64,000 nucleotides of DNA from Gp6-AA40 sp963741135. Its GTDB lineage: Bacteria > Acidobacteriota > Vicinamibacteria > Vicinamibacterales > UBA2999. A model generated the notes under the pieces. That model was not told the origin of the DNA. It saw only the letters and a list, made by a program, of their open reading frames with translations, and did no database searches. Positions within the stretch are counted from its first letter, which is position 1. Each line of letters starts with the position of its first letter. The stretch covers positions 558,001-622,000 of the forward strand of contig CAVUHC010000002.1 in assembly GCA_963741135.1 (NCBI GenBank). Direction: 5' to 3'. Position numbers and translations under genes: made by a program. This document shows positions 55,086-63,882 of this stretch, piece by piece.

Positions 55086-56830
55086 CCTCCAGCCTTCGCT
55101 CACGCAAGTTCACGCCGACGTTTCGCGCGATGTGGCGCGCGTGTTCCGCTGTCCTGATCGCATCGTTGTGGTGGGCGTCGACGGGATCGGTCCGTGTGAC
55201 GGCCCAGGACGTCGGCACGGAGGCGCAGCGGGAGGCGGGGAAGGCGCTCTACCTCAAGAACTGTTCGCAGTGCCACGGCGAGAAGGGGGATGGGGAAGGC
55301 TACGCCACCCCGCACCTGGACCCGCGGCCCCGCAACTTCACGACAGGCAAGTTCGAGGTTCGGACGACTCCCAACGGAGCGCTCCCGAGCCACCAGGACC
55401 TCGTCAATATCATCAGGCGGGGCATGCCCTACACGTCGATGCCCGCCTGGCCAACGCTCACCGATCAGGAAGTTGAGAATCTCGCCTACTTCATTACGAC
55501 CTTCTCCCCTGATTTCTCGAACAGCGAAAACGTTCCGAAGCCGGTGGAGCTCCCGAGCGCCCCGAGCGTGACGAGCCAGTCGATCGAGCTTGGGAAAAAA
55601 CTCTACGTGGAGATCGGTTGCGTAAAGTGCCACGGCAACCTCGGTCGGGGCGACGGACCTTCGGCTCCAACCTTGGTGGACGACCTGGGCCATCCGATAC
55701 ACGCGGCGGATCTCGCGCAGATTTGGACTCTCCGGGGAGGCTCGTCGCGCGAGGATATCTTCAGGACGATGAGCACGGGACTCAACGGCACTCCTATGGC
55801 GTCGTTCTCTGACTCTCTGACGCCCGAGCAACGATGGGCGATCACGGACTACATCGTCTCGCTCTCGGGGACCGAAGGACCGGCATATACCAACCTCGTC
55901 GTCGCCAAGTACGTTCCGGATCCAATCGACCTGAAGAATGGAACGGCCAGCTTCGCCTCCGCTCCTGTCGCCCGCTTTCCGATCGTCGGGCAAATCACGG
56001 AGCCGGTACGCGAGTTCCATCCGCCCGCGACCAGCGTCAACGTTCAGGCGATCTACGACGGCGAGTCGATTGCCCTCCTCGTTCGATGGCACGACACGAG
56101 CGCGGAGAAAACGGGAAAGAACGGACCAACGCTTCCCGTGCCGATGGAAGAGGAGGAGCAAGCCGCTGGCGCACCTGCGGGCGGCGGTGCGGACGCCGGT
56201 AATCCATTTGGCGCCGCGGAAGTGCAGGCGCCGCCAGGAGGCGCGCCGCAGGATCCGTTTGCCGAAGCGGCGCCGGCAGCCGGTCAGCCATCCGAGTTCT
56301 CCGACGCAGTTGCGATCCAGATCCCTTCTGCAGCGCTGACGAGCGCCCGCAAGCCCTACTTCATTTTCGGCGACACCCAGAACTCGGTGGACCTCTGGTT
56401 TTTCAATCTCGCCCGCCCCGATCCCCTTCAGTTCACCGGCAAGGGAAGCGCGGACGTCGCGCCCAACGACACTGGGGATATCACCGGGGTCGCGAGCTAC
56501 GACCAGGGAGAATGGTCGGTCATCTTCAAGCGGCCCCTTCGCGCGTCCTCGGGCGCTCCGTTCAACCCCGGAGAGTTCGTGCCGATCGCCTTCTCGGTGT
56601 GGGACGGGTCCTCGCGCGAGCGTGGCAGCAAGCGAGGTCTCACCGTTTGGGAGTCTCTCTACGTCGAGCCGGAAGTGGTCCCATCGGCCGCCGGCCCGAT
56701 GATCAGGACGGCACTTTTGCTTCTCGTCGCCGAGCTGGCCATCATCGGTTTGGTGAGGCGGCGGTACGGCACTCGCGCCCGCGCGCCGCTCGGCGGTGAG
56801 CCGATGCAACCATCAGCCACGAGAGCGTGA
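55082..56830 (+). CDS. Diheme cytochrome c fused to ethylbenzene-dehydrogenase-type heme domain
   Basis: 582 aa. Signal peptide, then two cytochrome c modules with CSQCH (61-65) and CVKCH (180-184), then an EB_dh-like beta-sandwich (about 260-535: VNVQAIYDGESIALLVRWHD; VDLWFFNLARPDP; GEWSVIFKRPL), the b-heme-binding gamma subunit domain of type II DMSO-reductase-family enzymes such as nitrite oxidoreductase. A helix near 540-560 anchors it. A Gly/Pro/Ala-rich insert (about 360-410) interrupts the domain. It would carry electrons in the periplasm for the complex encoded upstream. Confidence 0.82.
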   Translation: MTSSLRSRKFTPTFRAMWRACSAVLIASLWWASTGSVRVTAQDVGTEAQREAGKALYLKNCSQCHGEKGDGEGYATPHLDPRPRNFTTGKFEVRTTPNGALPSHQDLVNIIRRGMPYTSMPAWPTLTDQEVENLAYFITTFSPDFSNSENVPKPVELPSAPSVTSQSIELGKKLYVEIGCVKCHGNLGRGDGPSAPTLVDDLGHPIHAADLAQIWTLRGGSSREDIFRTMSTGLNGTPMASFSDSLTPEQRWAITDYIVSLSGTEGPAYTNLVVAKYVPDPIDLKNGTASFASAPVARFPIVGQITEPVREFHPPATSVNVQAIYDGESIALLVRWHDTSAEKTGKNGPTLPVPMEEEEQAAGAPAGGGADAGNPFGAAEVQAPPGGAPQDPFAEAAPAAGQPSEFSDAVAIQIPSAALTSARKPYFIFGDTQNSVDLWFFNLARPDPLQFTGKGSADVAPNDTGDITGVASYDQGEWSVIFKRPLRASSGAPFNPGEFVPIAFSVWDGSSRERGSKRGLTVWESLYVEPEVVPSAAGPMIRTALLLLVAELAIIGLVRRRYGTRARAPLGGEPMQPSATRA

Positions 56831-56857
56831 GCTGTCGCAAGGTATCCGGAGGATCCG

Positions 56858-58911
56858 ATGTACAAGAGCATCTACGTTCCCGTCGATAACTCGGACTACT
56901 CCAACCGCGCCGTTGCTTGCAGCATGGCGCTGGGCAAGGCGTTCTCCGCAAAGCTGGTCGGCTGCCACGTCTACGCGGCAAAGCTGCACGACTATCGCTT
57001 CCGGCAGATGGAGTACACCCTGCCCGAGGAGTACATCGACGAGGTGGAACTGGAGCGCCAGCGGAAGATCCACGACAGCCTGATCACGATGGGGCTCAAG
57101 CTCATCTCCGACAGCTATCTCGATGGCATGTCACGCCTCTGCGGGGAGTCGGGCCTCGAATTCGAGCCGCGGATGATGGACGGGAAGCATCACGTCGAGA
57201 TCCTCAAGGATCTCGCCGGCTCAGAGCACGACCTGGTCGTGATCGGCGCCCTCGGGATCGGGCGCGCCCGAGACAGCGTGATCGGCTCGGTCTGCGAACG
57301 CGTCGCCCGCCAGTGCGACCGTGATGTCTGGGTGGTCAAGCACGTTCCCGAGGCAGGCGAGGCCGAGCGAGACACGATCCTGGTCGGCATCGACGGAAGT
57401 CCCCAGTCGTTCGGTGCGTTCATGACCGCCGTCGACCTGGCCCGCGCGTTCGGCAAGAAGGTCGAGACGATCGCCGTGTACGATCCCTACCTGCACTACT
57501 CGGTCTTCAACGGCATCGTCGGCGTCCTCACCGAGCAGGCGGCGAAGGTCTTCCGCTTCGAGGAGCAGAATCAGCTCCACGAGGAGATCATCGATACCGG
57601 GCTGGCGCAGATCTATCAGTCTCATCTCGAGGTGGGCGAGCGGATGGCGAGCGAGATGGGCATCGCGATCAAGAAGACGCTCCTCGACGGCAAGCCCTTC
57701 CAGAAGATCATCGACCACGCGCGCAAGACGAATCCCTGGCTCCTCGTGCTGGGGCGGATCGGCGTCCACAGTTCGAAGGACGAGAAGGCGCTCGGGAGCA
57801 ACGTGGAGAACATTCTCCGCGCCGCGCCCTGCGACGTCCTCCTGTCCACGCGCCTCGAAGTGCCGCGGCTCGACGTGCGCGCCGAGGAGACCGTCCGATG
57901 GACACCCGAAGCCGAGGCGCGGATGACGCGCGTGCCCGAGCAGGTCAAGGGCATCGCCCGCACCGGGGTCCTTCGCCTGGCGCTCGAGAAGGGGCATTCG
58001 GTGGTCACGAGCGCGGTGATCGACGAAGCGATGGATCGGTTCATGCCGAAGGGCGCGCAGAACGCGACCAAGGCGCTGGCCGAGGCGGTGGCGCTCGAGC
58101 GGGCCAAGTCTGGCCCCGTGTCGATGTGCCGGGCGTGCGGCGTCACGGCCACGCAGAGCGGCGCCGTGAGGTGCACCGTCTGCGGCGCCACGGATTTCGA
58201 GGTGATCTCCCGGGAGATGATCGAAAGGATCGCAGAGGTAGAGGGAGGTCTCGAGGAGGAGACCACCTACGACGGGCGCAAGCTTCGCTGGACGGAGGAG
58301 GCCAGGAAGGGCCTCTGGACCATGAAGAACGCCTATCAGCGCCGCCGCGTCAAGGCGCGTGTCGAAAAGAGCGCGCGCATGAAGAGGCTCGACACGATCA
58401 CGCTCGACTTCGCCCGACAGGTGATCGAGGAGGAGACGGGAGCGCCGCTCGACATCCAGGCCCCCTCCGCCGACATGACGCGCGCGCGCGCGACCGGAGC
58501 CACCCCAGCCGAAGAGAAGACCGGCGCCGGCGCAGCGAAGCGAGGCCAGGCTCATTGCTCGCGACGAGCGAAAGAACCCGTTGATCTCGACATTCGACTG
58601 GACGAACGACGCCGTGCAGAGGATCTTCCGGGTCCCGGCCGGTTTCATGCGGAACAAGACGCAGGAGAGGATCGAGGAGCTTGCGCGGGAGCGCGCCGCG
58701 GCGGCGATCGATCTTGCGCTCGTCGAGGATGGAATCGAGTTCGGCAAGAAGATGATGGCCGAGATGATCGCGACCTACACGTTCCGCCCTCTACGGGCGC
58801 GCAGCCCCGCGGTCGTCGACACCCGCGCCCGCCCAGGAAGCGCCGTCGGGTGGCGACTACCTCAACGAGGTGAGATCGCGACTGTCGGCGACTCCCGCCG
58901 CCAGGCGCTGA
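56858..58911 (+). CDS. Double-USP protein with zinc ribbon and three PCP_red domains (two frame changes)
   Basis: About 684 aa after joining frames. Two universal-stress-protein domains (about 1-165 and 168-332; IYVPVDNSDYSNRA, ILVGIDGSPQSFGAFMTA, LLVLGRIGVH), PCP_red 1 (346-400, VRWTPEAEARMTRVPEQVKG), a zinc ribbon (C424, C427, C439, C442), PCP_red 2 (476-530, LRWTEEARKGLWTMKN) and PCP_red 3 (FDWTNDAVQRIFRVPAGFMR). Frames shift near 58,535 and near 58,825. GGAGG lies 5 nt before the ATG at 56858. The combination suggests nucleotide sensing linked to redox-cofactor proteins; function unknown. Confidence 0.75.
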
Positions 58912-58916
58912 GTTCG

Positions 58917-59804
58917 GTGAGCTTGGAGTACGGCGTGTCGTACCGCTTCTGCCGCACGGACGACGTGGCGCTTCTCGTCGACGCGCTGAATCGCTGCTGG
59001 TCTCCGTACTTTCCCGACGAGCCGCCCGTGACGCCGGCCGCGTTCAAGCGGTCGATCCGCGACCTTCAGGTCTGGTGCAGCAGCTGCATGGTCGCCTTCT
59101 CGGGCTCCGACCCGATCGGCGTCCTGATCGGCGCCAAGCGGCCGTCCGGTACCCTCGTCCACAAGATCGCCGTCCATCCCGATCATCGGCGACAGGGTCA
59201 TGGCCGTCACCTGCTCGCCTCGCTCGGCTCGAAGCTCGCGATTCTCGGCCCCCCTCGAATCATCGCCGAAGTCCCCGAGACGCTCGCCGCTGCCTGCGGG
59301 CTGTTCAGCGCAAGCGGATATGTCCAGGAAGCGCTCCTGACAGACTACGTCTTGCGAGGGCCTGCACTGAAGAGAACGATGCGCGCGAGCGTAGGGTTCG
59401 TGATTCCTGTCACGGTCGACGATCTCGCCGCCAATGGTCTCCTTGGAGAGGCTCATCCGCAGGTGTGCTGGGAGCGCTCGGTCGAGACCCTCACGGCAAG
59501 GAAGGACGACATCGCAGGACTCGCCGTCGCCTCCGACGAGCGAATCGAGGCCTACCTCCTTTACGCGGAGCGCGAAGCGGAGGGGACGGAGATCGTGTCG
59601 CTCCGCTCTTTCATCGAGGATGGTGGAGCCCGTCTGACGCAACTGCTCTCTCAACTCCGCGCGCGAGGCATGGGGACCTTCCGGTTCCCGAAGGTCCACC
59701 CGGCCGAGATCTCGAAGGAGTGCCTGGAGACGCCTCGGGTTCCGCGCCGCCGGCGGGCATCTACTCTACGCAGCGACGGCGCGATCCGACCTAGACGGGT
59801 GTAA
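58917..59804 (+). CDS. GNAT-like acyltransferase
   Basis: 295 aa. The acetyl-CoA motif is visible in VHKIAVHPDHRRQGHGRHLL (RxxGxG type), followed by IIAEVPETLAAACGLFSASGY. The C-terminal half (about 150-280) looks like a second, degenerate GNAT fold. It starts with GTG at 58917, 5 nt after the deduced end of the USP/PCP_red gene, and ends 22 nt before the mrp-like gene, so it is part of the set. Substrate unknown. Confidence 0.65.
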   Translation: MSLEYGVSYRFCRTDDVALLVDALNRCWSPYFPDEPPVTPAAFKRSIRDLQVWCSSCMVAFSGSDPIGVLIGAKRPSGTLVHKIAVHPDHRRQGHGRHLLASLGSKLAILGPPRIIAEVPETLAAACGLFSASGYVQEALLTDYVLRGPALKRTMRASVGFVIPVTVDDLAANGLLGEAHPQVCWERSVETLTARKDDIAGLAVASDERIEAYLLYAEREAEGTEIVSLRSFIEDGGARLTQLLSQLRARGMGTFRFPKVHPAEISKECLETPRVPRRRRASTLRSDGAIRPRRV

Positions 59805-59826
59805 GCTAGCGTCGACCAAAACCAGC

Positions 59827-60766
59827 ATGAAGGGCTACCACGACATCGTCGGCGACGGAGGGTCCAGAGTCCTCGAGCAGGTTGCCGAGCAGCGCACCCG
59901 CATCACCGACGGGCTCGCCGGGGTGCGCCATCTCGTGGCCGTGGGCTCCGGCAAGGGGGGGGTCGGCAAGAGCACGTTGACGCTGCATCTCGCGGGCGCT
60001 CTGCGCGCCCGGGGGCTTCGGATTGCGATCCTGGACGCGGACTTCAACGGCCCCTCACAGGCGCGCATGGCAGGTGTCCAGGGGGCGCTGTTCGTTCCCG
60101 GCAGCCACAAGGTCGCGCTCCCGCGGACCACGGAACGGGATCGGGTCTTCTCGATGGGCTCGCTGATCCCGGAGTCGGAGGCGCTCGAGTTCGAGAGCGC
60201 GGCGCACGGAGAGTCCCATACGTGGCGCGCCACGAGGGAGTTCGCTCTCCTCGGCGAGATCCTCGGGTCCTTCGAGTGGGGAGCGCTCGATCTGCTGATG
60301 TTCGATCTGCCGCCGGGAGCCGAGCGGACCGTCCAGTACGCCGATTTTCTCGGGCCGCGGACCTCGTTCCTGCTCGTGACGATCCCTTCCGAGGTGGCAC
60401 GGGGCGTGGTCGCGCGCTCGGTGGCCGCTCTGTCGAAGGGACCCAATCGCCTCCTCGGTTACGTCGAGAACATGAGCGGCTACTACTGCCGCGACTGCAA
60501 CGCCATCAAGCCGCTCTTTGTCTCACCCGAACCCTCGACCGGCCAGGCAGCCATCGGGCCTGGAGATCCCCTGCCTCGGGACCGTCCCATTCGATCCCGA
60601 GCTTGCACGGCACTGCGATCCGGGGATCCCTCTCGCGGAACTGCCCGAAACACCCGTTGGCCGGGCCCTGGAGCATGTGGCGCAGCAACTTCTGGACAGC
60701 CTCGAATCGCCAGCCTCCGCTCACGCTTCGCGTGAGCTACGGCCAGGCAAGGAGCCTCCCCGATGA
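59827..60766 (+). CDS. Mrp/NBP35-type P-loop ATPase, Fe-S carrier (one frame change)
   Basis: About 312 aa once one extra base around 60,515-60,540 is removed. Deviant Walker A GSGKGGVGKST (about 41-50), switch ILDADFNGPSQARM and MFDLPPGAERT identify the Mrp/ApbC family; ENMSGYYCRDCNAIKPLF is the CxxC Fe-S-binding motif of Mrp and NBP35. The C-terminus resumes in the next frame: LEIPCLGTVPFDPELARHCD. It could load Fe-S or deliver electrons to PCP_red partners, as BchL does for BchB. The stop overlaps the next ATG. Confidence 0.83.
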
Positions 60767-61211
60767 AGTTCCTCTGCGTCCCCTGCGACAGCCCGATGAA
60801 GCTGCAGACCGTCGGCCCGCCCGAGCGCGGCTCGCTCTCGGTCGTCTACTCCTGTCCTGAGTGCGGCTACGAGATGGCGATGCTGACCAATGCGTACGAG
60901 ACACAGGTCGTCCAGTCACTCGGCGTGCGGATCGGCCCCGAGGCGTCGGGCACCGAGCGTACGCGCGCGGCCGGCACCAGCTGCCCGTTCGCCGCGATGA
61001 TCCCGGCGACGGAAGGCGCAGCCGACCCGACCAGGCCGGCGAGCCGATCCCCGTCCGGTGGACGGCCGCCGCCGAAGCGCGGCTCGCGAACATTCCCGAG
61101 TTCGTCCGCCCCATGGCGCGGACCGGCATCGAGAGATTCGCCCGGGAGAGAGGGGCCCTCGAAGTGGACGAGAAGATCCTCGACGCGGCCCGCGACTTCT
61201 TCGGCATGTGA
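60763..61211 (+). CDS. Zinc-ribbon/PCP_red protein (one frame change)
   Basis: About 149 aa. N-terminal zinc ribbon MKFLCVPCDSPMKLQ and SCPECGYEMAM; C-terminal PCP_red domain (VRWTAAAEARLANIPEFVRP, then TGIERFARERGALEVDEKIL). The two lie in different frames that meet near 61,030-61,045 (one base missing or two extra). Overlaps mrp by 4 nt and ends 6 nt before the radical SAM gene. Likely a small partner of Mrp or the radical SAM enzyme. Confidence 0.72.
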
Positions 61212-61217
61212 GGCATC

Positions 61218-62681
61218 GTGTCCGAAACGAGCGCCATCGAGATGAACATGCCGCAGTCGAACACGAGCGCCGTTCGCCCGGCCCTACGTCGTCTCCTGGA
61301 ACCTCACCTACCGCTGCAACCTCGCCTGCGAGCACTGCTATCTCGACGCCGGCGGCACGCCTCTGGTCGGCACGGAGAACTTCGCCGATCGGAGCGAGCT
61401 CGGCACCGAGGAGTGCTTCAGGGTCATCGACGAAATCGCCGCCTTCGCGCCTGAATGCGTGACGATCCTGACGGGCGGCGAGCCGCTCCTGCGGCGCGAC
61501 ATCCTCGAGATCGTCCGGCGCGCGGCGGAGCGCGGACTGTGGGTCGTCGTCGGCACCAACGGCGTGCGCATCACGGAGAACGTGGCGAGGCGCCTGGCGG
61601 AGGCCGGAGCGCGGGGACTGTCGCTCTCCCTCGATGCGCTCGATCCCGATCGTCACGACCGCTTCAGGAAGGTGCGTGGCGCCTGGCGGAACACGGTGGA
61701 GGGAGCGGAGATCCTGAACAGGACCGGGCTCCCCTTCATCGTGCAGACGACCGCGGGCTCGCACAATCTCGGCGAGCTCGACGCGATCGCCGACTTCGCG
61801 CACGATCGCCTCGCCGCCAAGGTCTGGAACCTCTACTTCCTGGTGCCGACGGGGCGCGGGCAGTTCGTGTCGGACATCACCCCCGCGCAGTACGACGAGG
61901 TGCTCGCCTCGCTCTACCGGATCCAGAGGAAGTACGACCGCCGGATGCTCGTGAACGCGAAGTGCGCTCCGCACTACATCAAGACCGTTCTGGAGAATGC
62001 CGGCGCCGAGATCCGATCCGATCTCGACGGATGCCGAATCGGCGAGGGCGCCGTTCGACCCGGCTCAGCGGCCAGCCCTCGTGGCCCGGTCTGTCCCCGA
62101 TCAGGACCTACTCCGGAGGGGCCGGCGGGTGCCCGGCGGGGACGCACTACATGGGGATACGGCCGAACGGGGATGTCACCCCTTGCCCCTACCTCCCGGT
62201 CTTCGCGGGGACTCTTCGCAGCTCGAGTCTCGCGGACCTCTGGACGTCCTCGGAGCTGTTCGCCGACATTCGCCGCCGCACCTCGCTCGGCGGGCGATGC
62301 GGGGAGTGCGAGATGAACGGCCACTGCGGGGGCTGCCGCGCCCGGGCCTACGGGATGACCGGCGATCTGATGGCCGAAGACCCCCTCTGCACCCACACCC
62401 CCGGCACGTTCGCCGGGTCCCCCCTTCTCGCCATCCGCGGCCGTGCGTCCGTCGCGGGGGCGCAGGGGACTCCCGCGATCGAGTACGGCCCCGAATCGCC
62501 GACGACCATCGCGTGGGACGATGCGGCCGCCGCGCGCATGAAGAAGATCCCCGCGTTCGTCCGGGGGATGGTCGTCAGGGCCGTCGAGGAGTCCTGCCGC
62601 AAGAACGGCCTCGACCGCGTGACGGTCGAGGAGCTCGAGCGAATCCGCGCGCGGATGCCGACGCCGAAGATCTTCGGGTAG
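61218..62681 (+). CDS. Radical SAM/SPASM protein with C-terminal PCP_red domain (AhbD/NirJ-like; two frame changes)
   Basis: 488 codons, divisible by three because two frame changes (near 61,275 and 62,045-62,100) cancel. YRCNLACEHCY binds the SAM [4Fe-4S]; TGGEPLLRRDI follows. The SPASM part GGCPAGTHYMGIRPNGDVTPCPYLPVFAG and CGECEMNGHCGGCRARAYG resembles AhbD/NirJ heme-biosynthesis enzymes. The tail (IAWDDAAAARMKKIPAFVRG) is another PCP_red. GTG start at 61218 with GAGG 4 nt upstream. It may modify a tetrapyrrole or a protein of the respiratory complex. Confidence 0.78.
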
Positions 62682-62759
62682 GTCGACGCAGCGTCCGTGC
62701 GGCTGCCGACGCTGGCAGCGAAGGCGGCGGCCGGATGCCGGCGGAAGTCGCCGCGTGGC

Positions 62760-63570
62760 CTAGCTGCTGAACGGATCTGCGGGTCGACTCCGCTCGAGCT
62801 TCTCCTCTTCGTCCTCCATCCACTTCTGGAACTCCTCGGCGGTCTGGACGGTGACAAATCCCCGCATCCGGTAATGGCCCAAACCGCAGAGCTGCGCGCA
62901 GGCAATCTCGTACTGGAACTCGGGATTCCCCGTCCGGGTCCGCATCTCCGCGGTCGTGACGTTGGGGACGAACCAGATGGGGATCGTGAGGCCGGGGATG
63001 GCGTCCTGCTTCACGCGAAACTCGGGCACGCCGAAGCTGTGGATGACGTCCTTGCTCCTGAGCCTCACGATGATCGGCTTGTTCACGGGCAGATAGAGCT
63101 GATTGAGCGTCGTGACGTCGTCCTTCGCGGCAGGATCGGAGCGATCGAGTCCCAGGGGGTTCGACTGGAGGTCGAGCAGCTTGATGTCCGTGCGGCCGAA
63201 TACCCCGTCGGGGCCGGCATAGTGGACGTTCCAGGCGAACTGCTCGCCGGTGACCTGAACGACCAGCGCTTCGCTCTCCGGGGGCATGCTGATCGACCCT
63301 CGCGGCCCAGAGCGGGATCGCGAATCCGAACAGGAGAATCGCTTCGACCACGGCCACGCCGACCTCGAGATAGCTCGACGTGTGCGACTTGACCCCCGCG
63401 TAGTTCGCCACCGGATGCCGCGATCGCCGGAAACGGATCAGGGCGTAGACGAAGAACCCTCCCCACCCGACGAACAGGATGAGCATGAACACGTGAACCC
63501 AGCCGATCATGCCGTCGATCTGCCCGCCGTGAGTCGAGGCGAGCGCCGGGAGTCCGAGCCAGTCAGTCAT
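62760..63570 (-). CDS. coxB: Cytochrome c oxidase subunit II (one frame change)
   Basis: About 269 aa when one extra base at 63,288 is skipped. Two N-terminal helices (IGWVHVFMLILFVGWGGFFVYAL and VGVAVVEAILLFGFAIPLW), then the cupredoxin domain with the complete CuA motif CAQLCGLGHYRM, so it is a canonical heme-copper oxidase subunit II. It lies opposite to the radical SAM gene (78 nt between ends) and is followed upstream by small membrane proteins. Subunit I lies outside the window. Confidence 0.88.
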
Positions 63571-63803
63571 GATGTTCTCGGCGACCTTTGGAGCTCCGAC
63601 CATTCGGTGTCGAGCTCGACGTCCGCGATGCGCTTCGCGCGCTTGCGGAGATAGAGAAAGAAGCCCACGAACCCGCCCTGCACCGCAAACAAGATGGCCA
63701 GCATCACCAGGACGCCGAGCTTCGCCCCGTCGATCATCGAGGTCTCCTCCGCCCCGAAGCACACCGGGCAGGCGAGGACGCTCGAGCCGCCGCCGATCAT
63801 CAC
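63567..63803 (-). CDS. Small membrane protein near coxB
   Basis: 78 aa. MMIGGGSSVLACPVCFG, then one strong helix (LGVLVMLAILFAVQGGFVGFFLYL) and a basic tail. ACPVCFG suggests a Cys pair at the exported side. The real start may be ATG at 63886, in another frame (MTAHSTRYAARRR), with a frame change giving a longer signal peptide (RRAFTTAAAVMIGG). ATGA overlap with coxB. I do not recognise the family; small proteins of this kind accompany oxidase genes. Confidence 0.6.
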   Translation of the reverse strand: MMIGGGSSVLACPVCFGAEETSMIDGAKLGVLVMLAILFAVQGGFVGFFLYLRKRAKRIADVELDTEWSELQRSPRTS

Positions 63804-63882
63804 GGCCGCCGCCGTCGTGAAGGCCCGCCGGCAGCGAGTGCGCCGGGCCTGCGCCGAGCAGCGTAGCGTGTCGAATGCGCTG

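Noticed and set aside
55100..56809. Long minus-strand frame opposite the diheme/EB_dh gene
   Set aside because: Arg-rich shadow without motifs; the sense strand has two CxxCH sites and a signal peptide.
60763..62681. Bacteriochlorophyll biosynthesis cluster
   Set aside because: PCP_red domains alone do not make BchB; no BchN, BchL or chlorophyll genes are present and the PCP_red units are attached to other protein types.
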